DNA from: an uncultured Eubacteriales bacterium
GTDB lineage: Bacteria > Bacillota > Clostridia > Oscillospirales > Acutalibacteraceae
Direction of reading: 5' to 3'
Assembly (NCBI GenBank): GCA_900315605.1
Contig: OMZU01000001.1
Coordinates: forward strand, 39,440 to 103,439
Length of the DNA stretch: 64,000 bases
Below the pieces are notes generated by a model. That model had not been told where the DNA came from. It saw only the letters and a program-made list of their open reading frames with translations, and ran no database searches. This document shows positions 8,605 through 17,600 of the stretch, one piece after another. Every line of letters starts with the position of its first letter. Position 1 is the stretch's first letter. A program made the position numbers and the translations under genes.

Positions 8605-9399
8605 ATGAAAAAAAACAATAAACTATTTATTATAATCATCGTTGTTTTCGCTCTTGTGTTTTTGGGAGCGTGCGGATATCTTGTCTATAAAAATTTTATT
8701 ATAAAAAGCGCGGAGGATGCTTACAACAAGCTTGCTTCATCCGTTGTATCTCAGGAAACCACGGTTCCAACTCTTTCTTTTGAAAATGAAAATAAAATTG
8801 ATAAAGAGTATGCCGATAACCCGGTTGATTTTGATACCTTGATCGAGGACAACGAGGATATCTACTCTTGGATATATGTTCCGGATACCAATATTGACTA
8901 TCCGGTCGTTCAAAGCCACGTTGATGATAATTATTATCTCGATCATGATATATACGGCAACTACAGCTTTCCCGGAGCAATTTATTCTCAGGTTTGCAAC
9001 AGCACCGACTGGAATGACCGCGTCACCGTGCTTTACGGTCACAACATGCTGAACGGAAGCATGTTTGCAAATCTTCACTATTTTGAAGACAGAGATTATT
9101 TTGACGAAAACAGACATTTTTATATATTTACCCCAACCCGAAAATTGACATATGATATTGTCGCCGCCTTTGTGTACGACGACAGACATATAATGAATTC
9201 CTTTGACTTTAAAGACGACAAGGTGTTTAAGGAATTTTTGGATTCCGTAAAAAATCCTCGCTCGATTTACAGCAACGTCAGAGAGGATATTGAGCTTAAT
9301 TTGAACAGCAAGCTTGTTGTTCTCAGTACCTGCGTGAATTACGGCGAGGGACGTTATTTGGTGATAGGAGTACAAGCTAACGATGAACCCACAGAATGA
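8605..9399 (+). CDS. Class B sortase
   Basis: A membrane transpeptidase that cleaves a C-terminal sorting motif and joins the protein to peptidoglycan or another acceptor amine. It has 264 residues: an N-terminal membrane anchor at 7-29, then the sortase fold. The catalytic triad is visible as H146 (LYGHNM), C243 (VVLSTC) and R250 (GEGRYLVIG). The YSWI...DTNIDYPVVQ segment near 87-103 is typical of class B. Its own promoter lies just upstream, and the next gene (LCP) starts inside its last codons. The two small SPxTG proteins on either side are the obvious substrate candidates. Confidence 0.93.
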   Translation: MKKNNKLFIIIIVVFALVFLGACGYLVYKNFIIKSAEDAYNKLASSVVSQETTVPTLSFENENKIDKEYADNPVDFDTLIEDNEDIYSWIYVPDTNIDYPVVQSHVDDNYYLDHDIYGNYSFPGAIYSQVCNSTDWNDRVTVLYGHNMLNGSMFANLHYFEDRDYFDENRHFYIFTPTRKLTYDIVAAFVYDDRHIMNSFDFKDDKVFKEFLDSVKNPRSIYSNVREDIELNLNSKLVVLSTCVNYGEGRYLVIGVQANDEPTE

Positions 9400-10693
9400 A
9401 AATCAAAATGAAAACGAAGTAAACGGCGGCAAAAACGATGCTGCCGGCGAAAACATCGTAGAAAACAGTACAGAAAACAGCGTAGAATACAGCGAAACAG
9501 CTATGGCTGTTGAGCGTCGCCCTGTTATCAAGGACGAAAAAACCGTCTCCGACGAAATCACAGACTATGTTTTTTCCAGCAGGTCAAATCATAAGCATAA
9601 AAAGAAGGTCAAGCGTTATCACCACCATCATCATCATGACCACAATCACGATCATGAGCAAGAACGTATTGAACAACAGAAAAAGAACAGAAAACGCTTT
9701 ATAAAAAAGGTTGTTTTGGGAATCGTATGCTCGCTTTTGGCTCTGATTTTGATTGCGGTCGGAAGCGGCATATTCATGATGATAAACGGCGAAAACCAGC
9801 TTTTGACGAGTGATTACAATATTACTGTTCCGGATTTCGCCGAAACTCAGGGCAACGGAAAATTCATTTATTACAACGGTCACACCTACAGCATGAAGGA
9901 AAATCTTATCAACTTCCTATTCCTTGGAATCGATAAGGAGAATATCAATCTGCAAAAGGAAACCGGTACACAGGGACAGGCGGACGTTATTATTCTCGCG
10001 TCCTTCGATACAAAGACCCGCAAAACAACCATGCTCAATATTCCGCGTGATACCATGACGGACGTAACTGTGCTAACACCGGACGGATTGTATGTAGGCA
10101 TGAAGAACCAGCAAATCTGTCTTTCCTACGCTTACGGCAACGGAAAAGATCAAAGCTGTGAAAACACCCTACATGCTGTTCAGAGGATTTTCTATAATTT
10201 GCCGATCTCAACCTATTTCTCTCTGGATCTGGACGGTCTTGAGTTTGTAAACGACAGTATCGGCGGAGTTGACGTTACTTCTCCGCAAACGATCGGCGAG
10301 TTTGTCGCAGGTCAGTCTTACCACCTCATGGGCAAGCAGGCGGAAAGCTTTGTTCGTACCAGAGGCGACGAGGCATACGCCAACCTTCAGAGAAATGAAA
10401 GACAAAAGATCTATATGCAGTCGTTTATGAACACTGTTATTTCCCAGACGAAAAAGGATATTTTCACTCCCCTTAATCTTTTCAACTCTACCGCTCCCTA
10501 CTCCTGCACAAACCTCAACCCATCAAAGGTCACCTATCTTACCAAGGAGGCCATGACAGGCGGTTCTGTGCAATTCGAGATCAATAACATTCCGGTTTAT
10601 TTCACCGTAAATAATGACAGTGTTGAAAACTATATTCTGGAAAAAGAGTTCTTTGAGCAGTTTTTGACTGTTTTCTATGACATGGTAAGCTGA
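9383..10693 (+). CDS. LytR-CpsA-Psr (LCP) family protein with histidine-rich cytoplasmic tail
   Basis: LCP enzymes move undecaprenyl-phosphate-linked glycopolymers onto peptidoglycan or, in some actinobacteria, onto wall proteins. The protein has 436 residues. An acidic, Asn/Glu-rich N-terminus is followed by Lys/His clusters with HHHHHH at 80-85 and alternating D/H to 91, then a membrane helix at about 110-133. The extracellular LCP domain covers about 174-345, with LFLGIDK, GQADVIIL, LNIPRDT near 220 and the QRNERQK segment near 336. The start overlaps the sortase gene by 17 bp. The His run is on the cytoplasmic side by the usual LCP topology and is not a known part of the family. Confidence 0.92.
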   Translation: MNPQNENQNENEVNGGKNDAAGENIVENSTENSVEYSETAMAVERRPVIKDEKTVSDEITDYVFSSRSNHKHKKKVKRYHHHHHHDHNHDHEQERIEQQKKNRKRFIKKVVLGIVCSLLALILIAVGSGIFMMINGENQLLTSDYNITVPDFAETQGNGKFIYYNGHTYSMKENLINFLFLGIDKENINLQKETGTQGQADVIILASFDTKTRKTTMLNIPRDTMTDVTVLTPDGLYVGMKNQQICLSYAYGNGKDQSCENTLHAVQRIFYNLPISTYFSLDLDGLEFVNDSIGGVDVTSPQTIGEFVAGQSYHLMGKQAESFVRTRGDEAYANLQRNERQKIYMQSFMNTVISQTKKDIFTPLNLFNSTAPYSCTNLNPSKVTYLTKEAMTGGSVQFEINNIPVYFTVNNDSVENYILEKEFFEQFLTVFYDMVS

Positions 10694-10809
10694 TTTATCA
10701 CAACAAATCGGCTGCCTGTACAATTTACTTGTGTATTTTGCAAAGATCAATTGTTAATATTTCACACTAACTGACTATATTTTTTGTGCATTTTTTTGAG
10801 CGTTTTTTG

Positions 10810-10838
10810 TTTACAACTTTTTAATATTATGCTATAAT
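10810..10838 (+). promoter_or_regulatory. Promoter of the SPQTG protein gene
   Basis: TTTACA (10810-10815), 17 bp, TATAAT (10833-10838). It leaves a ~108-nt leader before the start at 10954. The -10 box overlaps the first codon of the longest open frame, which rules that start out. The rest of the gap after LCP (10694-10809) is AT rich, with no other clear feature. Confidence 0.8.
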
Positions 10839-10953
10839 GAGTGTGTTGGAATATAGTTGTAGTTGGGTTATATTGCAAATTTATATTCAGCAACGGTGCA
10901 ATTCTCTTCTTGATTGCCCAAAATATGCCTTATATTCGGATAGGAGGATTCTA

Positions 10954-11574
10954 ATGAAAAAGGTGTTTACAATTCTGGCTGCGATCCTTATGCTCGCATT
11001 TTCGGTAGTTCCCGTTTTTGCCGAAGAGGTTAAAAGCCCTGAGGCTACAAAGGCAAGCTACGTAATTGAAGTCGGCAAGCCCGAAAGCGGACACGGCTAT
11101 CGTGTTGATTATGAGATTAAATCCGAGATCAAAGAGGACGGAAGACAGACTGTTAAGTTCTACGTTACCACTGACGATGACACCGAGTTTATTGATTGGA
11201 TTATCGAAGGTGACTATGATCCCGATCAAAACCTCGATTTGAGCAAACCTGAAATCGAGCTTGAAATCTTTGGACCGGTAAAGGTAGTACCTAACGTTAA
11301 GACAAACGAGCCTACAGGCGACAGCAATGCAACTCAGCCGACAACAGCGGTCGTTGTATCTCCCAGCGAGGGTCAGCCTGCAACATCAGGTTCAGACAAG
11401 GGCAAGACCTCAAGCGGAACACAGCAAGGCGGTTCAGGCTCTGCTGTTGTTACACAGGACAAGGGTTCAACATCTCCGCAGACAGGCTCTGACAACACAA
11501 TTGCTTACGTTGTACTTTTAGCATCAGCAGCAGTTTGCTGTGCAGCTGTTATTAAATACAGCAAGTCAAAATAA
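10954..11574 (+). CDS. Secreted protein with SPQTG sorting signal
   Basis: A 206-residue protein: signal peptide 1-23 (ending VVPVFA), mature start EEVKSPEATKA, then a ~80-residue folded acidic region (YVIEVGK...VKFYVTTDDD). A Ser/Thr/Gly/Gln linker follows, and the C-terminus has SPQTGS, a hydrophobic span and a KYSKSK tail. Both ends match the small protein at 8165-8443, so the two are probably anchored by the same sortase. The ATG at 10954 follows a consensus AGGAGG, whereas an upstream in-frame start at 10837 falls in the promoter. The folded part is unknown to me. Confidence 0.82.
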   Translation: MKKVFTILAAILMLAFSVVPVFAEEVKSPEATKASYVIEVGKPESGHGYRVDYEIKSEIKEDGRQTVKFYVTTDDDTEFIDWIIEGDYDPDQNLDLSKPEIELEIFGPVKVVPNVKTNEPTGDSNATQPTTAVVVSPSEGQPATSGSDKGKTSSGTQQGGSGSAVVTQDKGSTSPQTGSDNTIAYVVLLASAAVCCAAVIKYSKSK

Positions 11575-11607
11575 TAAGACACGTAAACAAAGCAGAACGA
11601 TGAATAG

Positions 11608-11635
11608 AGTCCTCGTGATTTTGCGGGGACTTTTT
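11608..11635 (+). terminator. Terminator after the SPQTG gene
   Basis: 8-bp AGTCCTCG / CGGGGACT stem (one G-T pair), then TTTTT. Confidence 0.8.
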
Positions 11636-11729
11636 GCTTGTGTGGCTTTTTGCCGAAATCAAAGACCGGGTCAGGTCTTTATCATTCATACAAAATAAAT
11701 CCATATTTGGATTAAACAGAGGTGAAATA

Positions 11730-13049
11730 ATGGAGAACAAAAGCATAGAGGACAGTATTTCACAAATTGAAAAAAGCCGGCTTGACAGAATCAGCCAAAG
11801 CAGGAAGAATTCACTGGGCAATGATGCGATCATCAAGGAGCTCGAACAAAGGGTCCGCGAGGATGAGGAAGCCCAGCTAAAGGAGCTTCAGGGCGAAGAC
11901 GCCCCGGAGGAATCCTCAGAAAGCTCAAAACACCTGCACCACCATCACCACCATCACCACCATCGGCATCGGCATCACCATCACCACAGCAGCAGTAAGA
12001 AAAGCAAACACAGCAAAAGCAAGCACAAAAAAAGCAAAACGTGGAAGAAGGTTTCCTTGGCAATCGGATGCGTTTGCCTTGCGCTGATAATCGGAGTAAT
12101 CTCGACAATAGCATATTTGCTTATCGACGGTAAAAATCAGCTGAAAGCAGATGATTTGAACATCAAAACACCGGATTTTGCAAGGGTAACAAATGAAGAC
12201 GATACCCCCTACATATTATACAATAAGCATAAATACACCTTTAAAAAGAATATCATAAACATGCTGTTTATGGGTGTTGATAAATATACCGAGGAAATTG
12301 AAACCGACGAAAACGGAGAGGAAATGAACGGTCAGGCTGACGTCCTGATCCTCATGTCTTTGGATTCCGCCAACAACAAGGCGTCGCTTATCAATATTCC
12401 CAGAGACGTTATAGCAGATGTAAAGATCTACTCTCCAATGGGAGACTATATGGGAATAGAAAAGCAACAGATCTGTCTTGCCTATGCCTATGGAACCGAC
12501 AAGGAAGAAGGCTGCGCCAACACAATTGATTCCGTAAAATCAATATTCTACAATGTGCCGATAAACACATACTATTCACTTGACCTTGCCGGACTTCCGG
12601 TTATCAACGACAGCATCGGCGGAGTGGATGTTGTTTCTCCCGAAACTATCGGAAGCTTTGTGAAGGACAAAGAATATCACCTTGAGGGGAATCAAGCCAG
12701 AGATTTTGTTATCACAAGAAGCCACACAGAAAGTGACGCCAATCTTGTGCGTAACAAACGCCAAAGGATATATATGGAATCCTTTTTGAATAAGCTTATT
12801 AAAAAAACAGGGTCTGATTTTTCGACTCCCTTAAAGCTTTACAGTACAGTTGAAACCTATTCCTGCACAAACCTTAACCCCTCAAAGATATCTTATCTTG
12901 CAAAGGAAGCTGTTATGGGCGGAATAAAATACGAAATCATGAATGTTCCCGTAACCGTTACTCAGGTGGATACCCACGCAGAAAACTATATCAAGGAAAA
13001 AGAATTCTATGAAATGTTCCTTAAGGTGTTCTACGACGAAGTAAAATAA
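11730..13049 (+). CDS. Second LCP family protein with histidine-rich tail
   Basis: 439 residues and a clear paralogue of the LCP protein at 9383-10693. The two share the order of parts and the segments NMLFMGVDK, INIPRDV, YYSLDLAGL and CTNLNPSKI. The N-terminal cytoplasmic region carries an even longer His tract (about 68-86, nine His in a row then RHRHHHHH), followed by Ser/Lys/His repeats. The membrane helix is at about 109-131. ATG 11730 has an AGAGGTG site; upstream frame to 11634 lies in the preceding terminator. It is probably a separate transcript. Glycopolymer transferase function is inferred from the family, and the acceptor is unknown. Confidence 0.91.
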   Translation: MENKSIEDSISQIEKSRLDRISQSRKNSLGNDAIIKELEQRVREDEEAQLKELQGEDAPEESSESSKHLHHHHHHHHHRHRHHHHHSSSKKSKHSKSKHKKSKTWKKVSLAIGCVCLALIIGVISTIAYLLIDGKNQLKADDLNIKTPDFARVTNEDDTPYILYNKHKYTFKKNIINMLFMGVDKYTEEIETDENGEEMNGQADVLILMSLDSANNKASLINIPRDVIADVKIYSPMGDYMGIEKQQICLAYAYGTDKEEGCANTIDSVKSIFYNVPINTYYSLDLAGLPVINDSIGGVDVVSPETIGSFVKDKEYHLEGNQARDFVITRSHTESDANLVRNKRQRIYMESFLNKLIKKTGSDFSTPLKLYSTVETYSCTNLNPSKISYLAKEAVMGGIKYEIMNVPVTVTQVDTHAENYIKEKEFYEMFLKVFYDEVK

Positions 13050-13071
13050 TATTAAATTCTTTTTCAACTAT

Positions 13072-13121
13072 AAAAGCCTTATGACTGCATGTATATAATA
13101 CAGCAAGCATAAGGCTTTTTT
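13072..13121 (+). terminator. Terminator after the second LCP gene
   Basis: AAAAGCCTTATG / CATAAGGCTTTT stem around a 24-nt loop, then a T run. Confidence 0.8.
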
Positions 13122-13204
13122 ACAGCGATTTCCAAATGTTATTTCCCAATGGATGCGTTGTCAGGCTTTTGACTTTTGACTCTCAATAACGATTCTGCCC
13201 AAAC

Positions 13205-13237
13205 TAAAAAATCCTGCCACTTTCGTGACAGGACTTT
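13205..13237 (-). terminator. Terminator of tRNA-Arg
   Basis: On the minus strand, TCCTGTCAC-GAAA-GTGGCAGGA (9 bp, GNRA-like loop) followed by TTTTTT, just past the tRNA 3' end. Confidence 0.88.
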
Positions 13238-13239
13238 TT

Positions 13240-13316
13240 TGGCGCGCCGGAAGAGACTCGAACTCCCGACCTTCTGATTCGTAGTCAGACACTCTATCCA
13301 GCTGAGCTACCGGCGC
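13240..13316 (-). tRNA. tRNA-Arg (anticodon ACG)
   Basis: A 77-nt cloverleaf with acceptor GCGCCGG / CCGGCGC, D arm GCTCAGCTGGATAGAGT, anticodon stem TCTGA / TCAGA around loop CTACGAA, T arm GGGAGTTCGAGTCTC, discriminator G and an encoded CCA. Anticodon ACG, read as inosine at the wobble base, serves CGU/CGC/CGA. A terminator follows. Confidence 0.96.
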
Positions 13317-13405
13317 ATTGCGGTTTTACGCAAGTAATATAATAACATATATTCACAAAAAAAGCAAGTCTTTTTTTCAATTTACGGAAAATTGAATCTA
13401 TTATC

Positions 13406-13434
13406 TTGCAATAAGCCGTTCAATATGCTAAAAT
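13406..13434 (+). promoter_or_regulatory. Promoter of the membrane protein-rlmA pair
   Basis: TTGCAA (13406-13411), 17 bp, TAAAAT (13429-13434), 34 bp before the start codon. Confidence 0.7.
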
Positions 13435-13468
13435 AAAAACATATTCTTTTGCAAAAGCAGGTGATTTT

Positions 13469-13774
13469 ATGAGCAAAGCTAATACAAAAATCAATACAGC
13501 GGAAAATGTTGCCGAGGAAATTGCCGCAGAACAAACCGAAGCCGTTGCAGAAGCTTCTGTTCGTTCGGAAAACAAGCTGCTTGGCAGCCTGAAATATTTT
13601 TTGACTATCGGCATTGTGCTCGGCATTTTTGTGGGGCTTGTATGGCAGCCCGAGAACAATGAGATAGGAACAAAGGTGCTCATGGGAATGTTGATTTTCG
13701 GCGGGCTCGGCGCGGTAATCGGCTTGATTGCCGGATCCCTCGGCGGAAAAGATAAGGATAAGAAAGAACAGTGA
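13469..13774 (+). CDS. Small two-helix membrane protein
   Basis: 101 residues: an Ala/Glu-rich N-terminus, two hydrophobic spans (about 42-58 and 70-91, the second glycine rich), and a GGKDKDKKEQ tail. I do not recognise the family. The start has an AGGTGA site. Its stop overlaps the GTG start of the rlmA-like gene by 4 bp (GTGA), so the two are translationally coupled, although nothing in the sequence links it to rRNA methylation. Confidence 0.75.
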   Translation: MSKANTKINTAENVAEEIAAEQTEAVAEASVRSENKLLGSLKYFLTIGIVLGIFVGLVWQPENNEIGTKVLMGMLIFGGLGAVIGLIAGSLGGKDKDKKEQ

Positions 13775-14595
13775 GCATTGTTATCTGCCCGATATGCTCG
13801 GAGGATCTCTCCCCTGACAGCCGCACACTGAGATGTAACAATAACCATTGCTTTGATTTTGCCAAGGAAGGCTACGTCAACCTGCTTTCGTCAAACAAAT
13901 CCGGCGACAAAAAAGGCGACAACAAGGAGATGGCACGCGCACGCAGGGATTTTCTTAACCGCGACTATTATCTTCCTCTTGCCAAAGCGGTTGGAGACTG
14001 CGTTGAAAAATACTCCTCACCGGGAGACGCCGTTCTTGACATATGCTGCGGCGAGGGCTACTATACTCAGCGGATCTCCGAATGGTATAATCGCGACTAC
14101 TACGGCTTTGACATTTCAAAGAACATGGTCAGGCTTGCCGCAAAAAGGAATTGCCCGGCAAAATTTTTTGTAGCGAATATTTCCTCTATTCCGGTGAAAA
14201 CCGGCGCGGTCAAGCTTGCCTTTCATCTTTTTGCGCCGTTTCACAGTGCGGAATTCAGGCGCGTGATCTCGGACGACGGAGTTATTGTCACAGCGATCCC
14301 CGGCAAAAATCATCTTTTTGGCTTGAAGCAGGTGCTTTATGACGAGCCGTATTACAATGACGAAAAAGAGCCCGAGCATGACGGTCTTGAAGCGGTTGAA
14401 AAAATCCGCGTAAAAAGCACGGTCACTATCAGCGGCAAAGAGAATATCGCGGCGTTGTTTGAAATGACGCCCTATTTTTACCACACCCCGTCAGAGGGCA
14501 TGGCAAGACTTGAAAAGCTCGACGTACTTACAACCGAGCTTGAATTTGTACTGATAGTATACAAAAAATCTGAGGACGCTGTTACGCGCCTATAA
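13771..14595 (+). CDS. RlmA-type 23S rRNA (guanine-N1) methyltransferase
   Basis: 274 residues. The N-terminal zinc-binding group is C6, C9, C22, H26, followed by HCFDFAKEGYVNLL, the hallmark of RlmA/TlrB enzymes that methylate G745 or G748 in helix 35 of 23S rRNA. The SAM-binding motif VLDICCGEGYYT is at 88-99. The C-terminal part is typical of the family. RlmA(II) members modify G748 and can lower sensitivity to some macrolides; which base is used here cannot be decided by eye. It starts with GTG at 13771, overlapping the upstream gene. Confidence 0.88.
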   Translation: MSIVICPICSEDLSPDSRTLRCNNNHCFDFAKEGYVNLLSSNKSGDKKGDNKEMARARRDFLNRDYYLPLAKAVGDCVEKYSSPGDAVLDICCGEGYYTQRISEWYNRDYYGFDISKNMVRLAAKRNCPAKFFVANISSIPVKTGAVKLAFHLFAPFHSAEFRRVISDDGVIVTAIPGKNHLFGLKQVLYDEPYYNDEKEPEHDGLEAVEKIRVKSTVTISGKENIAALFEMTPYFYHTPSEGMARLEKLDVLTTELEFVLIVYKKSEDAVTRL

Positions 14596-14607
14596 AACAC
14601 AAAAACT

Positions 14608-14650
14608 ATCCCTCCTGATTTCAAAACGAAACCGGGAGGGATTATTTTTA
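14608..14650. terminator. Bidirectional terminator between rlmA and the LRR gene
   Basis: ATCCCTCC / GGAGGGAT stem with a ~19-nt loop and T-rich flanks on both strands, between convergent genes. Nearly the same sequence is used at 19177-19217. Confidence 0.8.
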
Positions 14651-14687
14651 TGTCGGACTGTTTTTTTGAAACAGAAAACGTGAAAGG

Positions 14688-17600
14688 TTATCCTAAATTC
14701 ACATCAAATCTTGCAATATACTTTTGCAAAAGGGTTACATCCAAAATATTCACTGAACCGTCGCCGTTTGTATCTGCTACTTTAAGCTGGTTTTCGTCAA
14801 ACTCCGAAAGCTTTGCAAGATAATACTGAATTGCAGTACAGTCGAGAATATCAACTTCGTTGTCCATATTTACATCACCTATATAACGAAAATCAAAACC
14901 GTTATCTCCGGCAAATCTTTGGACATCGGTATCTCTGTTTCCGTAAATAGTAAGGCTTGTTTTTATTCTTTCATGATTGTAATCTTCACAATACCCTAAG
15001 CAATAGTTTTTAAAGGTTATCACGCTGTCCGGAATTTTTATTTCCAACAATTTTGGACAACAGTAAAATGCACCTTCCTCAATGCTTGTTACACCGTAAG
15101 GAATAGTAACACGACTGAGATTTTCGCAATTTTCAAACGTGGAGGGTCGAATAGCTTTGAGCTCTTTAGGCAGTTTTATTTCAGTTAAGCCGTTACAACC
15201 ATAAAACGCTTCTCTGCCGATCTCTGTAATGCTGTCCGGAAATGTGATTTCCGTAATATTAGTACAATTCAGAAAAGCTTCAACTCCGATTTCGGTAACA
15301 CTGTTCGGAATTGTTATTTCGCTAAGATTTGTACATCCGCTAAAACCCGAAAGATAAGTTACACTATCAGGAATACTTACCTCTTTAAGCTTTGTGCAGC
15401 TATAAAAGGCATTCTTTTCTATTCGTGCAACAGTATCCGGAATAGTTACACCGGTAAGACTTTGACATTCAGAAAAAGCATTTTCCGCAATGTTCACCGT
15501 TCCGTCCTTTATTTCCACATAGGACGGACATTCTCCTATGTATTTATAAGCAACCTTACCCAAGTATAGCATTCCGTCAGGTAAACTGTTGTACCATATC
15601 GTGTTGTCAAAAGCTTCTGTGCCGATACTTATAACGGAATCCGGTATAATTATTTCCGCAAGCTTTTTACAGTTTTTAAACGCACAGTATCCGATATCAG
15701 TCACGCTGTTTGGGATCGAGACAGAAGTTAGCTCATAACAGTATATAAACGCAGACGAACCAATTTTTGTAACGCCGTCAGGAATATCCACATTTGTAAG
15801 CTTACTGCAAGAATAAAATGCATCTCTTCCAATTACATTTAGACTGTCCGGAAGCGAAATATCATCTAGCTGCGAACATCTATTAAAAGCAAACTCACCG
15901 ATCTCTTTGACTCCGTCGGGAATATTTATTTCGCTTAACGACCTACAATTATAAAACGATCTGTCAGCAATTGCAGTGATCCCTTTTGGAAGGGTAATTT
16001 TTTTTAGCGATGAGCAATTATAAAACGCGCATTTTCCGATACTTTTAACGCTTTCGGGAATATTTATATCGCTTAGTAAACTGCAATTGAAAAAAGCATT
16101 TTCACCTATACTTTTTACACTATTGGGAATTGTGATACTTTCAAGGTTCACGCAATAATAAAATGCATAGTTTCCAATATTGGTTACTCCGTCTTTAATT
16201 ACAACACTTTTCACGTCCGAGTCTACCCACGGATTGTGATCATACGAATTAGTGTAATCATCCATTTTGCCTATACCGCTAATTGTCAAAGTACCCTCAT
16301 TATCTAAGGTCCATTTACAGTCGCCGGTCGTACCTTTATCCAAATATATATCGTCTAAATCAACAAAGGGTATATTATTTTTTATTGCGTACCTAAAAGC
16401 TGCGGAATTTTTGTAACCGTAAATAGTTAAGTTGCTGTTTCTGAAAAACGCGTCATCTTCAATTTCGGTTACACTATCGGAAATTATAATTTTATCAAGC
16501 TCACCGCAATCAAAAAACGCGTGCGAATCAATTTTACTTACACTGTCGGGAATCGTTATTTCTGTAAGAGCACTGCACTCATGAAAAACACCGTATTGTA
16601 TTGTGCTTATACCGTAAGGTATAGTTATTTCAGTGATTTTCGGACATTCACAGAACGCAAAAATACCAATCATATCAGCTTTTTCGGGAAGAATTATTTC
16701 GCTGAGTGAGCTGCAATGGTAGAAAGCATATTTTCCTATTCTGTTTACGCTTTCCGGAACAGTTACGCTTGTAAGGCTTTCACAGTAAAAAAAAGCATAA
16801 TCCCCAACATTTCGTACTCCCTCTTTGATTATAACCTTTTTTATATCAAAAAATCTCCACGGATTGTAATTGTTATTTGATTCGAGATCATAGTCTGTCA
16901 TATAACCGTTTCCGCTGATCGTGAGCGTGCCTTCCTTGTCAAGAGTCCATGTGCAGTCTCCGGTTTTTCCGATTGCTTCAAACTCGTCCTCTGATTCCAG
17001 ATCAATAAAAGAGAATCCGTTTTCCTCAGCATATTTCTGAGCCGCAGAGTATTGATAGCCGTAGATTAACAAGCAGTCGTATTTTTTATAGGATCCATAA
17101 TCAAAGGCGTAGCCATAGTCTGTGTTTTTGTAATATCCAAAAGCCCTTTCTCCGATATTTTTAACACTCGCGGGTATGGTTGCTTCTATCAACTGTGTTC
17201 CTAAAAACGCGGCTGATTCAATTCTTGTCATACTGTCGGGGAGAACGATGCTGTTCAGCGCTGTTTCGGAAAATGCCTTATATCCGATCTTCGTCACACC
17301 GTAGGGAATCGTTACATCTGTCAGACATTCGCAATAATAAAACGCTTCGTCACTGATGCTCTCCAAGTTTTTGGAAATAGTAGCTTTTTTTAAGTCCCTG
17401 CAATAACCAAAAGCACGGTCACCGATGCTTGTTACACTGTCCGGGATTACCAGCTCTTTTAATCCGCTGCAATAAAAAAATGCATCTTCTTCAATAACGG
17501 TTACGCTATCCGGAATCGTCAAGCTTGACAAATCGTAACACGCTGTAAACGCGTTATCACCAATACTCGTAACAGTGTTAGGGATCGTCATTTCCGTTAT

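Noticed and set aside
9640-11990. His tracts as vector-derived tags
   Set aside because: Two different tracts, each internal to an LCP protein with mixed codons and Asp/Arg interruptions; they are native.
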